Below, piece by piece: positions 44,204 to 53,715 of a stretch of DNA of 64,000 nucleotides. The DNA comes from CALBZH01 sp964538515. GTDB taxonomy: Bacteria; Desulfobacterota; Syntrophobacteria; Syntrophobacterales; Syntrophobacteraceae. The stretch is taken from positions 22,057 to 86,056 of the forward strand of contig CAZIEW010000012.1 in the NCBI GenBank assembly GCA_964538515.1, given 5' to 3'. Position 1 is the first letter of the stretch. The number at the start of each line of letters is the position of its first letter. A program made the translations under genes and the position numbers. The notes under the pieces were generated by a model. The model was not told where the DNA came from. It was given only the letters and a program-made list of their open reading frames with translations, and did not search any database.

Positions 44204-45136
44204 ATGAAACGCCCGCTTCTGATCCTGCTTTTCGGTCTGCTGCTGCTCGTGCCTCTGTTCGGCGAAGTGTTCTATACGCGGCTGTTCAGCCGGATCATGA
44301 TCCATGCGATCTTTGCCATTAGCCTCGACCTGATGCTGGGATACGGCGGCATGGTGAGCTTCGGTCACGCGGCCTTCTTCGGTGCAGGGGCCTACACCGT
44401 GGGCATCCTCTCGCTCCATGGGGTCAGTAGCGCGCTGATCGTCTGGCCTGCCGCGGTCGGGGTGGCCGCACTTCTGGCGCTTCCCATCGGAGCACTCAGT
44501 CTGAGAACGAGCGGCGCCTACTTCATCATGATCACGCTGGCCTTCGCACAGATCCTTTACTATTTCGCTTTTGGACTCGAATCTTGCGGGGGAAGCGACG
44601 GGATGCGGCTGGCGACCCGCAACACCTTGGGAGAATGGGCGGGGCTTGCCGGCCACACGGTCTACTACCACATCGTCTGGGTGTGGTTGCTTGCGGTCTT
44701 CCTCGGCTGTCGGCGGTTGGTACGCTCCCGGTTCGGTCTCGTGATTGGCGGCATCCGGCAGAACGAAGCCCGCATGCGATCCCTGGGCTACGCCCCCTTC
44801 GGCTACAAGCTCACCTGTTTCGTGATCGCCGCTTCCATCGCAGGCCTTGCAGGCGCCCTCATCGCCAACGAATCCCTGTACGTCAGTCCCTCGTTCCTCC
44901 ACTGGACCCAGTCGGGCCATGTCCTGGTGATGGTCATTCTCGGAGGGATGGGGACCCTGGTGGGGCCCATTCTCGGCGCAATGGCCCTGCTGCTCACCGA
45001 AGAGGTGCTTTCTGCTTTCACTGAGCATTGGATGATCGTTCTGGGGCCGAGCCTCATCGTCGTGGTGCTCTACGCAAGGCGCGGGCTGATCAGTCTGCTG
45101 CCGGGCAGACGGGAGGCTCGTGCGCATGCTTCTTGA
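44204..45136 (+). CDS. livM: ABC importer permease LivM
   Basis: A 310-residue permease with LDLMLGYGGMVSFGHAAFFGAGAYT, the LivM-type block, of which GYGGMVSFGHAAF is the core, and a cytoplasmic coupling loop, IRQNEARMRSLGYAPFGYKL. The ATG at 44204 is preceded by an in-frame GTG at 44201; the ATG is preferred. It starts 19 bases after livH. Confidence 0.9.
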   Translation: MKRPLLILLFGLLLLVPLFGEVFYTRLFSRIMIHAIFAISLDLMLGYGGMVSFGHAAFFGAGAYTVGILSLHGVSSALIVWPAAVGVAALLALPIGALSLRTSGAYFIMITLAFAQILYYFAFGLESCGGSDGMRLATRNTLGEWAGLAGHTVYYHIVWVWLLAVFLGCRRLVRSRFGLVIGGIRQNEARMRSLGYAPFGYKLTCFVIAASIAGLAGALIANESLYVSPSFLHWTQSGHVLVMVILGGMGTLVGPILGAMALLLTEEVLSAFTEHWMIVLGPSLIVVVLYARRGLISLLPGRREARAHAS

Positions 45137-45875
45137 AGCGCGGGGGCTGGTCAAGCATTTCGGGGCCATGACGGCCACTTCCTTGGTGAGCCTGGCCTTA
45201 CAGTCAGGCGAAGTGCACGCGGTGATCGGTCCGAACGGGGCCGGCAAGACGACCCTGCTGGCTCAGCTTTCAGGTGAGCTGACACCGGATGAAGGGGCCG
45301 TCTTTTTCGAGGGGAGAGACATCACGTCTCTTTCCGTTCCCCGGCGGGCCGCGCTGGGGATGGGGCGGGTGTATCAGCTGACGAGCATCTTTCCGGATTA
45401 CACGGTGATCGAGAACATGCTCCTGGCACACTATTCCACCTCCGGACACAGCTTCCGCTTCCTCCGTGGATTCGGAGCCGATGCGGGAGCCAGGAAGCGG
45501 TGCGTGGAAGTCTTGGACCAGGTGGGCCTTGCGGACCGTGCTCCAGTTGTTGCGGGGGCACTGTCGCATGGAGAGCAGCGCCAACTGGAGCTTGCCATGA
45601 TGCTTGCCCTGCGCCCGAAGCTGCTTTTGCTCGATGAGCCCACAGCCGGAATGGGGATCGAGGAAACCGAGCGGGTCGTCGGGCTCCTGTCGCGCCTGAA
45701 GAGGGAGGTGGCCATGCTCCTGGTGGAGCACGACATGGATGCGGTGTTCGAGCTTGCCGACCGGGTGACGGTGCTCGTCTATGGGCGGGTCATCGCCGAG
45801 GGCGGGGTGGACGCCATTCGAACGGACCCCGAGGTGCGGCGGGCTTACCTGGGAGATGAGGAATCGGGGGAGTGA
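45126..45875 (+). CDS. livG: ABC importer ATPase LivG
   Basis: A 249-residue ATPase with Walker A GPNGAGKTT, signature SHGEQRQLELAM (His in place of the second Gly/Ser position of LSGG, as in many LivG/UrtD proteins), Walker B LLLLDEP and the H-loop EHD. The ATG at 45126 is preferred over the GTG at 45120 on the spacing from GGGAGG. It overlaps livM by 11 bases. Confidence 0.9.
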   Translation: MLLEARGLVKHFGAMTATSLVSLALQSGEVHAVIGPNGAGKTTLLAQLSGELTPDEGAVFFEGRDITSLSVPRRAALGMGRVYQLTSIFPDYTVIENMLLAHYSTSGHSFRFLRGFGADAGARKRCVEVLDQVGLADRAPVVAGALSHGEQRQLELAMMLALRPKLLLLDEPTAGMGIEETERVVGLLSRLKREVAMLLVEHDMDAVFELADRVTVLVYGRVIAEGGVDAIRTDPEVRRAYLGDEESGE

Positions 45876-45876
45876 C

Positions 45877-46578
45877 ATGCTTGAGGTCAGGCAAATTGAC
45901 GGCTTCTATGGATCCAGTCAGGCCCTCTTCGGAGTCCAATTGGACGTGCGTGAGGGGGAAGTGGTCGGGCTGCTCGGTCGCAACGGCATGGGAAAGACGA
46001 CCACGGTCCGGGCCATCATGGGCCTTCTTTCGGTGCGCACGGGGAAGCTCACCTTCGAGGGGCGCAACATCCGCGAGCTGCCTCCCTACCGGATCGCTCA
46101 GCTGGGAGTGGGGCTCGTTCCCGAAGGGCGGCAGATCTTTCCGAACCTCACCGTGCTCGAAAACCTCACCGCCACGGCGAGCGGACGGGCTGGAAACCGG
46201 AGAAGCTGGACGCTCGACCGGGTCTATGGGCTTTTTCCCATTCTCGAGGAGCGCCAGAAACATCTTGGAAATCAGCTTTCTGGCGGCGAGCAGCAAATGC
46301 TCGCCATCGGGCGGGCGCTCATGACCAACCCGCGCCTGCTGATCCTCGATGAAGCCACGGAAGGCCTCGCGCCCCTGGTCCGTACTGAAATCTGGCGGTG
46401 TCTGCGCACGCTGAAGGAGGAGGGGCAGGCGATCCTGGTCATCGACAAGAACGTCCGCGCGATGAGTGCGGTGGCCGATCGTCACTACATCCTCGAAAAG
46501 GGGCGCATCGTATGGACAGGAAGCTCTCGCGAGCTGAACGAAAACACGGCTGTCCGCCTCCGCCACCTGGGAGTCTGA
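45877..46578 (+). CDS. livF: ABC importer ATPase LivF
   Basis: A 233-residue ATPase with Walker A GRNGMGKTT, signature LSGGEQQMLAIGRAL and Walker B LLILDEATEGLAP. The usual VEQN after Walker B is VIDKN, a pattern of one LivF subgroup. It starts one base after livG stops (TGACATG), so translation is coupled. Confidence 0.9.
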   Translation: MLEVRQIDGFYGSSQALFGVQLDVREGEVVGLLGRNGMGKTTTVRAIMGLLSVRTGKLTFEGRNIRELPPYRIAQLGVGLVPEGRQIFPNLTVLENLTATASGRAGNRRSWTLDRVYGLFPILEERQKHLGNQLSGGEQQMLAIGRALMTNPRLLILDEATEGLAPLVRTEIWRCLRTLKEEGQAILVIDKNVRAMSAVADRHYILEKGRIVWTGSSRELNENTAVRLRHLGV

Positions 46579-46587
46579 AGCCTGGGG

Positions 46588-47460
46588 ATGCGCACCATGC
46601 ACGTTTACAAACACTATCACCAGGCCGCTCTCGACGCCCAGTACAACAACCGGGCGAGGGCTCGCGACTTCGACGGGCTCGTCCGAGGCTGGAGTGTGCG
46701 CAGCGAAGCGTTCCGGAAGCAGCGAAAGGGGTTTTTGAACGTACCATACGGCGCAGGCGATCGGGAAACGCTCGACCTCTTCCCTGCCGAGACGCACGGA
46801 GCGCCCCTTCACGTCTTCTTTCACGGCGGCTACTGGCAGGCGATGGACAAGTCGTCTTTTCACTTCATCGGGGAGGAGCTGCATCGCCAAGGGGCTCACG
46901 TGGCGTTCGTCAACTACCCCTTCATGCCCACGGCCGGCATGGATGCCATCGTGGCCGCCTGCCGGAGCAGTGTTGCCTGGCTGTCACTCGAGCTGAGCGA
47001 GCGCCTCGGTGAAACGGCCGGGGTCTATTTGACCGGGCATTCCGCCGGGGGGCACCTGGTGGGGATGCTGATGGCGACGCGCTGGGGAGCGGTGGAGCCC
47101 AAATCGGCTCAGCCGCGTATCCTTGGCGGGTGCTCGTTGAGCGGTCTCTTCGACCTCGATCCCATCCGGCTGAGCTACCTGAACGGGGCTCTGGGGCTCG
47201 ACCGGGAGACCGCCCGGCGCAACAGCCCCGTCCTCCTGAATCCAGTCTGTGCGGCGCCGCTTCTGCTCGTGACCGGCGACCTGGAGCCCGAGGAATACCA
47301 GTGTCAGAGCGACGACCTCAAAGCCGCCTGGGAGCAGCGGGGCATCGCGATTACCCGGCACATTGTGCCGGGAGCCGATCACTTCTCCATGTTGGAATCC
47401 TTGCTGGATCCGGACTCTTCCATCCTTCAGTCCGTCCTGGAGACCATGGGCCTCCCATAA
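46588..47460 (+). CDS. Alpha/beta hydrolase, arylformamidase-like
   Basis: A 290-residue hydrolase with the oxyanion motif HGGYW (79-83) and nucleophile Ser152 in GHSAGG; an Asp (VTGDLEPEE) and a His (GADHFS) complete the likely triad. HGGYW followed by a helix into GHSAGGH is the layout of kynurenine formamidases and related carboxylesterases. It lies nine bases after livF as the last gene of the unit headed by gntR. Formylkynurenine needs O2 to form, so an anaerobe might use it on an imported formamide or ester (inference). Confidence 0.75.
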   Translation: MRTMHVYKHYHQAALDAQYNNRARARDFDGLVRGWSVRSEAFRKQRKGFLNVPYGAGDRETLDLFPAETHGAPLHVFFHGGYWQAMDKSSFHFIGEELHRQGAHVAFVNYPFMPTAGMDAIVAACRSSVAWLSLELSERLGETAGVYLTGHSAGGHLVGMLMATRWGAVEPKSAQPRILGGCSLSGLFDLDPIRLSYLNGALGLDRETARRNSPVLLNPVCAAPLLLVTGDLEPEEYQCQSDDLKAAWEQRGIAITRHIVPGADHFSMLESLLDPDSSILQSVLETMGLP

Positions 47461-47607
47461 TCCAGAGCTCTCTTTCAAGAATACCGCCGGATCCCGGCTG
47501 AAACCATGCCGGGATGACCTCCAAGGAACGGAATTTATCACGAACCATGGTCACGCGTGCGCTTCGGTCGCGTCCTTCTGGCTCCGTGCGCCCGCGGCCA
47601 TCAACCG

Positions 47608-48139
47608 CTAAAACCCACCGGGTGCAACGCCATCCTGGCGGTTGAGATACGAGACGTGCTTGGTCCCTTTCACGTCCTTGTCGTAGTAACTGAGGTACTC
47701 TTTGATCTTTGCCTTGCCTTCCGCTTCGGCCTCGGCTATGGCCGACGTCTGGAAGCCTCGATTGGGATTGGTCTTTAGGGCACTGACCACTTCCGGCCAC
47801 AGGGGGTTGCTCTTGTTGACGGGAACCTGGTGGATTCGACCCCGCCACCATCCCATGCCAACGCGCAACGCAATGAAGTAGACCTTATCGGCTTCCAGCT
47901 CTGCCTCAACGNNNNNNNNNNNNNNNNNNNNNNNNNNNNNNNNNNNNNNNNNNNNNNNNNNNNNNNNNNNNNNNNNNNNNNNNNNNNNNNNNNNNNNNNN
48001 NNNNNNNNNNNACGAGGGCTTTCCCCTCGCTGGGCGCCATCTTCACAGGCTGGTCCACCATGTAAGGTCGTCTAATGGAACAGGAATTGGCCGCGAGGAC
48101 AGCCATGGCAACGAACAGGACGATCAAGGCCTTTTTCAT
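47608..48139 (-). CDS. Lipoprotein-like protein interrupted by an assembly gap
   Basis: The N-terminal piece has a signal peptide and a possible lipobox (LIVLFVAMAVLAANSC), and the C-terminal piece begins VEAELEADKVYFIALRVG and ends near RQDGVAPGGF. Between them 100 Ns stand for an unknown length; the two pieces are out of frame if the gap is taken as exactly 100. AGGAG precedes the ATG. No family recognised. Confidence 0.55.
47912..48011. other. Assembly gap of 100 Ns
   Basis: Scaffold gap of placeholder length. The true length is unknown and the contigs on either side were joined by other evidence. Confidence 0.99.
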
Positions 48140-48397
48140 GCTTTGCTCCTTTCAATCAAGAACAGGTAAACCTCTCATTCGCCAAATCTCAGTCCATCCC
48201 CCGTCCGGCACTCCAGTCCAAGCAGCGTCAGAACCACCACGGTTTTCCACGCCTTCAGGATCACGACTCCGTCGGCCTTGAACGGATGATTCTTCCAGGG
48301 ATCCCGCCGCAATAGGAGCACAATACCTGCCGTGCGCTTTGGGTGTCAACCCGGTTTGGCTTGGAGCCCGGCCTCCATTCGCCTGTGCTTGTCCCCG

Positions 48398-49444
48398 TCA
48401 TGCCCCTTCTCCGGAAAGCTCCTTACGCACGGCATCCAGTGCCCTCAGAATGTCCTTTCTTGAGACCATATAATGAGTCACGGCCCGCATGGTACGCGGC
48501 CCCGTCGGCAAGACCAGCACCCCATGGCTCCGCAGGCCGGCGGCGAAATCAGCGGCGCTCTTCCCGTCACGCTCCACGTTGAAGTAGACGATGTTCGACT
48601 GTACGTGCTCAAACGGAACCGTCAGCCCCTCCATGGAAGCCAATCCTTCCGCCAGGAGCTTCGCATTGGCGTGGTCTTCGGGAAGCCGGTCGACCATGGT
48701 GGTCAAGGCCACGATTCCCGCTGCGGCGATGACGCCCGCCTGGCGCATGCCACCGCCCAGCGCCTTGCGCCAGCGGCGCGCCTCGCCGATGAATCCAGCT
48801 GAGCCGCAGACCATCGATCCCACTGGAGCCGCAAGGGCCTTGCTCAAGCAGAATGTGACGGAATCCGCATCCCGGGCAAGCTCGTGGGCCTGAGCGCCCA
48901 GGGCCGCCGCCGCATTGAAAATGCGCGCCCCATCGACGTGGATCTTGATTTGATGTCGGTCTGCCAGAGCACGGACCGATTGCATGTAAGCGGGATCCAA
49001 GGCTCGACCGTAGCATCGGTTTTGGGTGTTTTCGAGGACGATCAAGCGTGTGCGGGGAAAGTGGACGTTGTCGGGACGCACCGCGCTTTCGATCTCGTCC
49101 AGATCCAGGGTGCCGTCGGGACGGTTTCGGAGGGGGCGTGGGTGGACGGATCCCAGTGACGCGATGCCGCCTTGCTCGTAGTTGAAGGTGTGGGAGTTGT
49201 CGCCCAGGATCACTTCGTCCCCGCGACCGCAGTGCGTGAGGATGGAAACCAGGTTGGCCATCGTGCCGCTCGTCACGAGCAGGGCCGCATCCTTTCCCAG
49301 CTTCCGGGCAGCGAGTGCTTCCAACCGGTTCACGGTGGGGTCTTCCCCGAAAACATCATCTCCCACCTCCGCCTCCGCCATGGCCCGTCGCATTTCCGGG
49401 GTGGGATGCGTCACTGTATCCGATCTCATGTCAACCGTCTGCAT
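48398..49444 (-). CDS. ltaE: Low-specificity threonine aldolase
   Basis: A 348-residue fold-type I PLP enzyme with His85 (GDNSHTFNYEQGG), Asp171 (HVDGARIFNAAAALG) and PLP Lys202 (FCLSKALAAP). It cleaves L-threonine or allo-threonine to glycine and acetaldehyde. GGAGAGAG lies just before the ATG. It is divergent from the amylase gene. Confidence 0.92.
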   Translation of the reverse strand: MQTVDMRSDTVTHPTPEMRRAMAEAEVGDDVFGEDPTVNRLEALAARKLGKDAALLVTSGTMANLVSILTHCGRGDEVILGDNSHTFNYEQGGIASLGSVHPRPLRNRPDGTLDLDEIESAVRPDNVHFPRTRLIVLENTQNRCYGRALDPAYMQSVRALADRHQIKIHVDGARIFNAAAALGAQAHELARDADSVTFCLSKALAAPVGSMVCGSAGFIGEARRWRKALGGGMRQAGVIAAAGIVALTTMVDRLPEDHANAKLLAEGLASMEGLTVPFEHVQSNIVYFNVERDGKSAADFAAGLRSHGVLVLPTGPRTMRAVTHYMVSRKDILRALDAVRKELSGEGA

Positions 49445-49778
49445 GCTCTCTCTCCGTCTCTTTCCACGATGGCCGGGCTTCGGCCGCCTGCTTGATCAAG
49501 CGAAGCCACACCTTACAGCAGGAGCCACTTGAATGGCCACGACAATCCTGAGGCGGCGATAGGTGCAATCGTCCGCGAGCGGCAAAGGATGAATGATGTG
49601 TCAATCCAATTGTGAGCTTGCAATCCTCCTTCTTCCGTCCCATAATCTGATCAGCCGTCCTATCCTGAGCCCCCGCATCCTGCACCCGCCAAGCCGGGAA
49701 GTCCGAAAACCTGCGCGAGAAAGCCACAACGGCGGCCGTATTCGGGTGATCCGTCATTCAAACCGGGGAGGTCCAGCC
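49445..49778. other. Divergent intergenic region
   Basis: These 334 bases lie between ltaE and the amylase gene. No gene, repeat or clear promoter is recognised. Confidence 0.5.
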
Positions 49779-51167
49779 ATGAAAGCCAAGACACATCTTT
49801 TCAGATCATCCGTGGCAGTTACCCTATTCGTCTGTCTGCAGGTCTTCCGCGCCTACGGTGGTGAGCAGCCCGTCGCCATCTTCCATGCCTTTGACCAGAG
49901 CTTTGGCGACACCGAAGGATTTGTTTGTGATCTGGCCGAGCAAGGGTATTCCCACATCCAGATCCCTCCCGCCCAGAAATCGAATCCGGACACGATGTGG
50001 TGGGCGCGCTATCAGCCCGTGGATTACCGCATCATTGAAGGAAAAGGGTCCGAAGCCGATCTGAAGCGGCTGATCGACAAGGCTCACAGCTGTAAGGTCA
50101 AGGTCATCGCGGACGTGGTCTTCAACCACATGGCCAACCTGACCGACGGGGATGAGCGCGAGGATTTGACAAGGTTTCCGGGCCTTTCCTGGCGAGATTT
50201 TCACACAAGCTCGAGGGATCCCGGCACAAGGCCCTGCACGATCACCTATGACGACGGCAATCGGAGCTCGGAGCTGGACTGCTGGCTGGGCGGACTTCCC
50301 GATTTGATTCACACCAACAGGGTCAAGAAGCTGCAGAAAGGCCATCTGAAGAAGCTGCTCAACCTCGGAATCGACGGCTTCCGGTTCGACGCGGCCAAGC
50401 ACATGCCGCCCCAAGTGGTCAAGGAATACATCGATTTCATCGATCGTGAGAGTCAGGGAAGAAGTTGGAACTACCTCGAGGTCATCACGGACGCGGATAC
50501 GAAGCCCGAGGACTACAACGGGATTGCGGCAATCACGGATTTCGTGCTCTATGCGTCGATGAAAAGCGCTTTCAGCTACGGCGGGGACCTGCGAGCGCTC
50601 CGAGTACCCCAAGCCGTGAACGACAGCCGAAGCGTGACGTTTGGCAGAAACCACGACACCATCCGGGAGCTCAACGTTTTTGCCATCAACCCGTACGACA
50701 ACGCCACGGATGGTTACCTGGCCACGAGCTACGTGCTGGCCAGAGAAGGGGGAACGCCGCTGGTCCTCAATTGGGACAACGTGGATGCCCCGTTCATCAA
50801 GTTCGGAGCGATGTTTCGCGCGATCATGAAACAACGGCAGGCGGAGGGACGCAATGTGAAGGAGAACGTCCTCGGCGTCGTCGACTCGCCCACGCTTCTT
50901 GTGATGGAGCGAGGGGACGAAGGCTTTTTCGTCGTCAACAAAGCAAGGGAGCGGCTGGACCTGCCGACGCTGGACATGACCCTCACCAGTTTGGACGGAT
51001 GCTACCGGGAGCTCCGCAGCAACTTCACCGTGGCCGTTCAACGCCGACCGGACGGCAAGAAGTATGTCACGCGATGGGGAGCCTGGAGACGAGGCGGGAT
51101 GGAAGTGTATGGGCGTGACGCCCTGTACTTCGTTCGCGAGCCCTTCAGCGCTTGCGAAGGGAGCTGA
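49779..51167 (+). CDS. Secreted GH13 alpha-amylase
   Basis: A 462-residue protein with a signal peptide (SSVAVTLFVCLQVFRAYG) and GH13 regions: DVVFNH (112-117), GFRFDAAKH with nucleophile Asp204, EVITD with acid/base Glu234, and RNHDT with Asp293. It hydrolyses alpha-glucans. GGGGAGG precedes the ATG at 49779. No other starch gene is nearby. Confidence 0.9.
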   Translation: MKAKTHLFRSSVAVTLFVCLQVFRAYGGEQPVAIFHAFDQSFGDTEGFVCDLAEQGYSHIQIPPAQKSNPDTMWWARYQPVDYRIIEGKGSEADLKRLIDKAHSCKVKVIADVVFNHMANLTDGDEREDLTRFPGLSWRDFHTSSRDPGTRPCTITYDDGNRSSELDCWLGGLPDLIHTNRVKKLQKGHLKKLLNLGIDGFRFDAAKHMPPQVVKEYIDFIDRESQGRSWNYLEVITDADTKPEDYNGIAAITDFVLYASMKSAFSYGGDLRALRVPQAVNDSRSVTFGRNHDTIRELNVFAINPYDNATDGYLATSYVLAREGGTPLVLNWDNVDAPFIKFGAMFRAIMKQRQAEGRNVKENVLGVVDSPTLLVMERGDEGFFVVNKARERLDLPTLDMTLTSLDGCYRELRSNFTVAVQRRPDGKKYVTRWGAWRRGGMEVYGRDALYFVREPFSACEGS

Positions 51168-51662
51168 ATGCTGTCTTGCCAGGCCAGGGCCAGCAAGAAC
51201 GTATCCACACGTGCCGTAAGCTCGTTTCGGTAGTGCCGCCGTCCGGTGGCGGCGCTCGAAGAGGCACCGTCGGGTCCACGGCGCCGTAGAAGGCCGCAGT
51301 GCCGTTATGACCGATAGGATGCTCTGGGCTGTCGGTCGCCCTATGCTTGCTCTCCTTGAAGAAATCGGATGCATCCCGAACACTTTTTGACTATGATGCC
51401 CCTCTGCTGCGGCGCAGGCAGCTGATATTCCGGGGAATCCGCGCGCTTTCCGCACCGTCACGGTTCGAGCTCACACAGTGGGCTCCCCTCCCCCCAGCCT
51501 TCCTGGAATTGCCGCATGGGTAACCCTGCTCTCCCCGACTTGCTGGATCGTTCCGGGTTGGAGGAGAGCTCCGCTGGATTGAGTTGGCCCGAGGATTCCC
51601 TCCCTTCGAGGGTTTTGGGGTGAGCTAGAGCACTTGAATGACATTTGGGACAGGAGGCATGC
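51168..51662. other. Intergenic region before the second liv operon
   Basis: About 495 bases without a convincing gene. A weak GC-rich hairpin (GCCGCC/GGCGGC, about 51235-51253) lacks a T-run. The ribosome site of the next gene (AGGAGG) is at the right end. Confidence 0.55.
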
Positions 51663-52814
51663 ATGCGAAAGTTAGACAGGTGGGGATGCATTTGCGCGTT
51701 GACCGTTGTCCTGGTGGCGGTGTCGGCGCTTGGCGGAGCGCATCAGGCCGTTGCAGCCGCAAAGGAGGCCAAGATCGGCTTTGCGCTGAGTATGACCGGC
51801 GGGGCGGCTGCCTACGGAGCGACTCAGAAGAACGGCGCCCAGTTGGCGATTGATGAGATCAATGCGGCAGCGGGTGCGGATGGTCCGAAGCTCCTTGCGC
51901 TCTTCGACGACGATGCCAGTACACCGCAGCAGGGTGCCAATGTTTACAACAAGTTCATCAACGCGGACAATGTGTCCGTGATCATCGGCCCGACCCTCAG
52001 CAACACCGCCCAGGTGACGAACCGTATTGCTCAGGAAGCGGGTGTGCCGGTCCTCGGGATCAGCAACACGGCCAAAGGCATCACGGACATTGGGGACTTC
52101 ATCTTCCGCGATTCGCTCACCGAATTCGTGGTCATTCCCAACACCATCCGAATCGCCAAGGAAAAACTGGGCATCAAAAAGGTCGCTGTACTCTACGGCA
52201 ATGACGATGCGTTTACCAAGGGTGGCTACGATGCCTTCAAGAAGGCGCTGGCCGACGCCCGGATCGAGATTCTGAGCGAGCAGACCTTCGCCAAGGGAGA
52301 CCGTGATTTTTCGCCGCAGCTCACTCAGATCAAGGCCAAGAGTCCCGACGCCATCATCTGCTCGGCTCTCGTCGAGGAGGCTTCGGGGATCGTGAGCCAG
52401 GCCCGGCAGCTGGGCATTCCCCAAAGTGTGCGAATCATCGGGGGGAACGGCTTCAACTCCCCCGCTCTGATTAAAAATGCCGGTGAAGCCGCGGAAGGCG
52501 TGATGGTGGGTGCGGCCTGGAACGTGACTTCCACGAGCCCTCTGAACAAGAAATTCGTCGAGACCTACACGGCCAAGTACGGCAATCCGCCCGATCAGTT
52601 CGCCGCTCAGGCCTACGCGGGTGTCCACATCGTCCACGAAGCGATCAAGAAGGCCGGCTCGACGGATCGCAAAGCCATTCGCGACGCCCTTAAAGGCATC
52701 AAGGATCTCGATACCGTGCTCGGGAAGTTTTCCTTCACCGAAGGCCGCGATGCCGATCATTTGCCTGTGGTCCAGGAAGTGAAAGGCGGCAAATTCGTCG
52801 TCTTCGGGGAATAG
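51663..52814 (+). CDS. livK: Branched-chain-type ABC binding protein (LivK)
   Basis: A 383-residue periplasmic protein with a signal peptide and KIGFALSMTGGAAAYGATQK at the mature start, then NKFINADNVSVIIGPTLSN, the pattern of LivK proteins. AGGAGG lies just before the ATG at 51663. The complete permease and ATPase set follows, six bases on. It differs clearly from the other binding protein in the window and probably takes different ligands. Confidence 0.9.
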   Translation: MRKLDRWGCICALTVVLVAVSALGGAHQAVAAAKEAKIGFALSMTGGAAAYGATQKNGAQLAIDEINAAAGADGPKLLALFDDDASTPQQGANVYNKFINADNVSVIIGPTLSNTAQVTNRIAQEAGVPVLGISNTAKGITDIGDFIFRDSLTEFVVIPNTIRIAKEKLGIKKVAVLYGNDDAFTKGGYDAFKKALADARIEILSEQTFAKGDRDFSPQLTQIKAKSPDAIICSALVEEASGIVSQARQLGIPQSVRIIGGNGFNSPALIKNAGEAAEGVMVGAAWNVTSTSPLNKKFVETYTAKYGNPPDQFAAQAYAGVHIVHEAIKKAGSTDRKAIRDALKGIKDLDTVLGKFSFTEGRDADHLPVVQEVKGGKFVVFGE

Positions 52815-52819
52815 GGTTC

Positions 52820-53710
52820 ATGGAGCTCCTGGCACAGCAGCTGATCAACGGGTTGTTCATCGGAAGCGTTTACGGTCTGTTTGCGGTGGGGTACACGCTG
52901 GTGTTCGGGGTACTGGACATCCTGAACCTGGCGCACCCCGCCATCTTCACCCTTGGAGGCCTTGCGGCGCTCTGGCTGGTGGAAGGCGCTCACTTTTCCA
53001 TCTGGGCTGCCTTTCCCACGGCGGTCCTCTTTGCGGGTCTGTTGGGCCTGATTCTTGACCGGATCGCCTTTTTCCCCTTACGCCGTCGCGCTGACAGCAA
53101 CTTCTCGGGACTCATCTCGAGCATTGCCATGGCGATTCTTTTTGAGAGTGCCGCGTTCGCCCTGTTTGGTGCCCGCACGGTCCGTTTTCCAGCCCATACG
53201 GTCACCAACACGATCTGGCAGGTGGCGGGCGTCACCATCACCTCTCTCCAGGTTGAAATCGTGCTGACGGCCATTCTGTTCATGGCGGGTCTGACCCAGC
53301 TGCTCAAACGGACGCGGGTGGGGAAAGCCATTCGCGCCGTGGCCGAGAACGACCGAGCGGCTCGGCTTCTCGGCATCCATGTGGATGGGATCATTGCCTT
53401 CACGTTCTTCCTGTCCTCCGCCATGGGAGGAGCCGCCGGCATTCTGTTCGGCCTGTATTTCGACGCTCTTTCGCCCGACATGGGACGGTCCATTGAAATC
53501 AAGGGGTTGGCCGTGATCATTTTGGGCGGCATGGGCAGCATTCCGGGCGCGATCCTTGGAGGACTGGCGTTCGGACTGACGGAAGTCCTGACGGTCGCCA
53601 TTACCGGAACCTCGAACCTCCGGGATGCAGTGGCCTTCACCATGCTTTTTGCCATTTTGGTTTTCCGCCCGTCGGGCTTTTTGGGGCGGCGATCGATGCG
53701 GGAGGCGTGA
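52820..53710 (+). CDS. livH: ABC importer permease LivH
   Basis: A 296-residue membrane permease with the LivH block VLDILNLAHPAIFTLGG (position about 35) and the coupling loop NDRAARLLGIHVDGIIAFTF. It follows livK by five bases and overlaps livM's GTG alternative, but the ATG for livM lies five bases past its stop. Confidence 0.9.
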   Translation: MELLAQQLINGLFIGSVYGLFAVGYTLVFGVLDILNLAHPAIFTLGGLAALWLVEGAHFSIWAAFPTAVLFAGLLGLILDRIAFFPLRRRADSNFSGLISSIAMAILFESAAFALFGARTVRFPAHTVTNTIWQVAGVTITSLQVEIVLTAILFMAGLTQLLKRTRVGKAIRAVAENDRAARLLGIHVDGIIAFTFFLSSAMGGAAGILFGLYFDALSPDMGRSIEIKGLAVIILGGMGSIPGAILGGLAFGLTEVLTVAITGTSNLRDAVAFTMLFAILVFRPSGFLGRRSMREA

Positions 53711-53715
53711 CCCGG

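Noticed and set aside
51458..51691. Minus-strand 77-codon frame before livK
   Set aside because: No ribosome site or motif, and it overlaps the livK start region.
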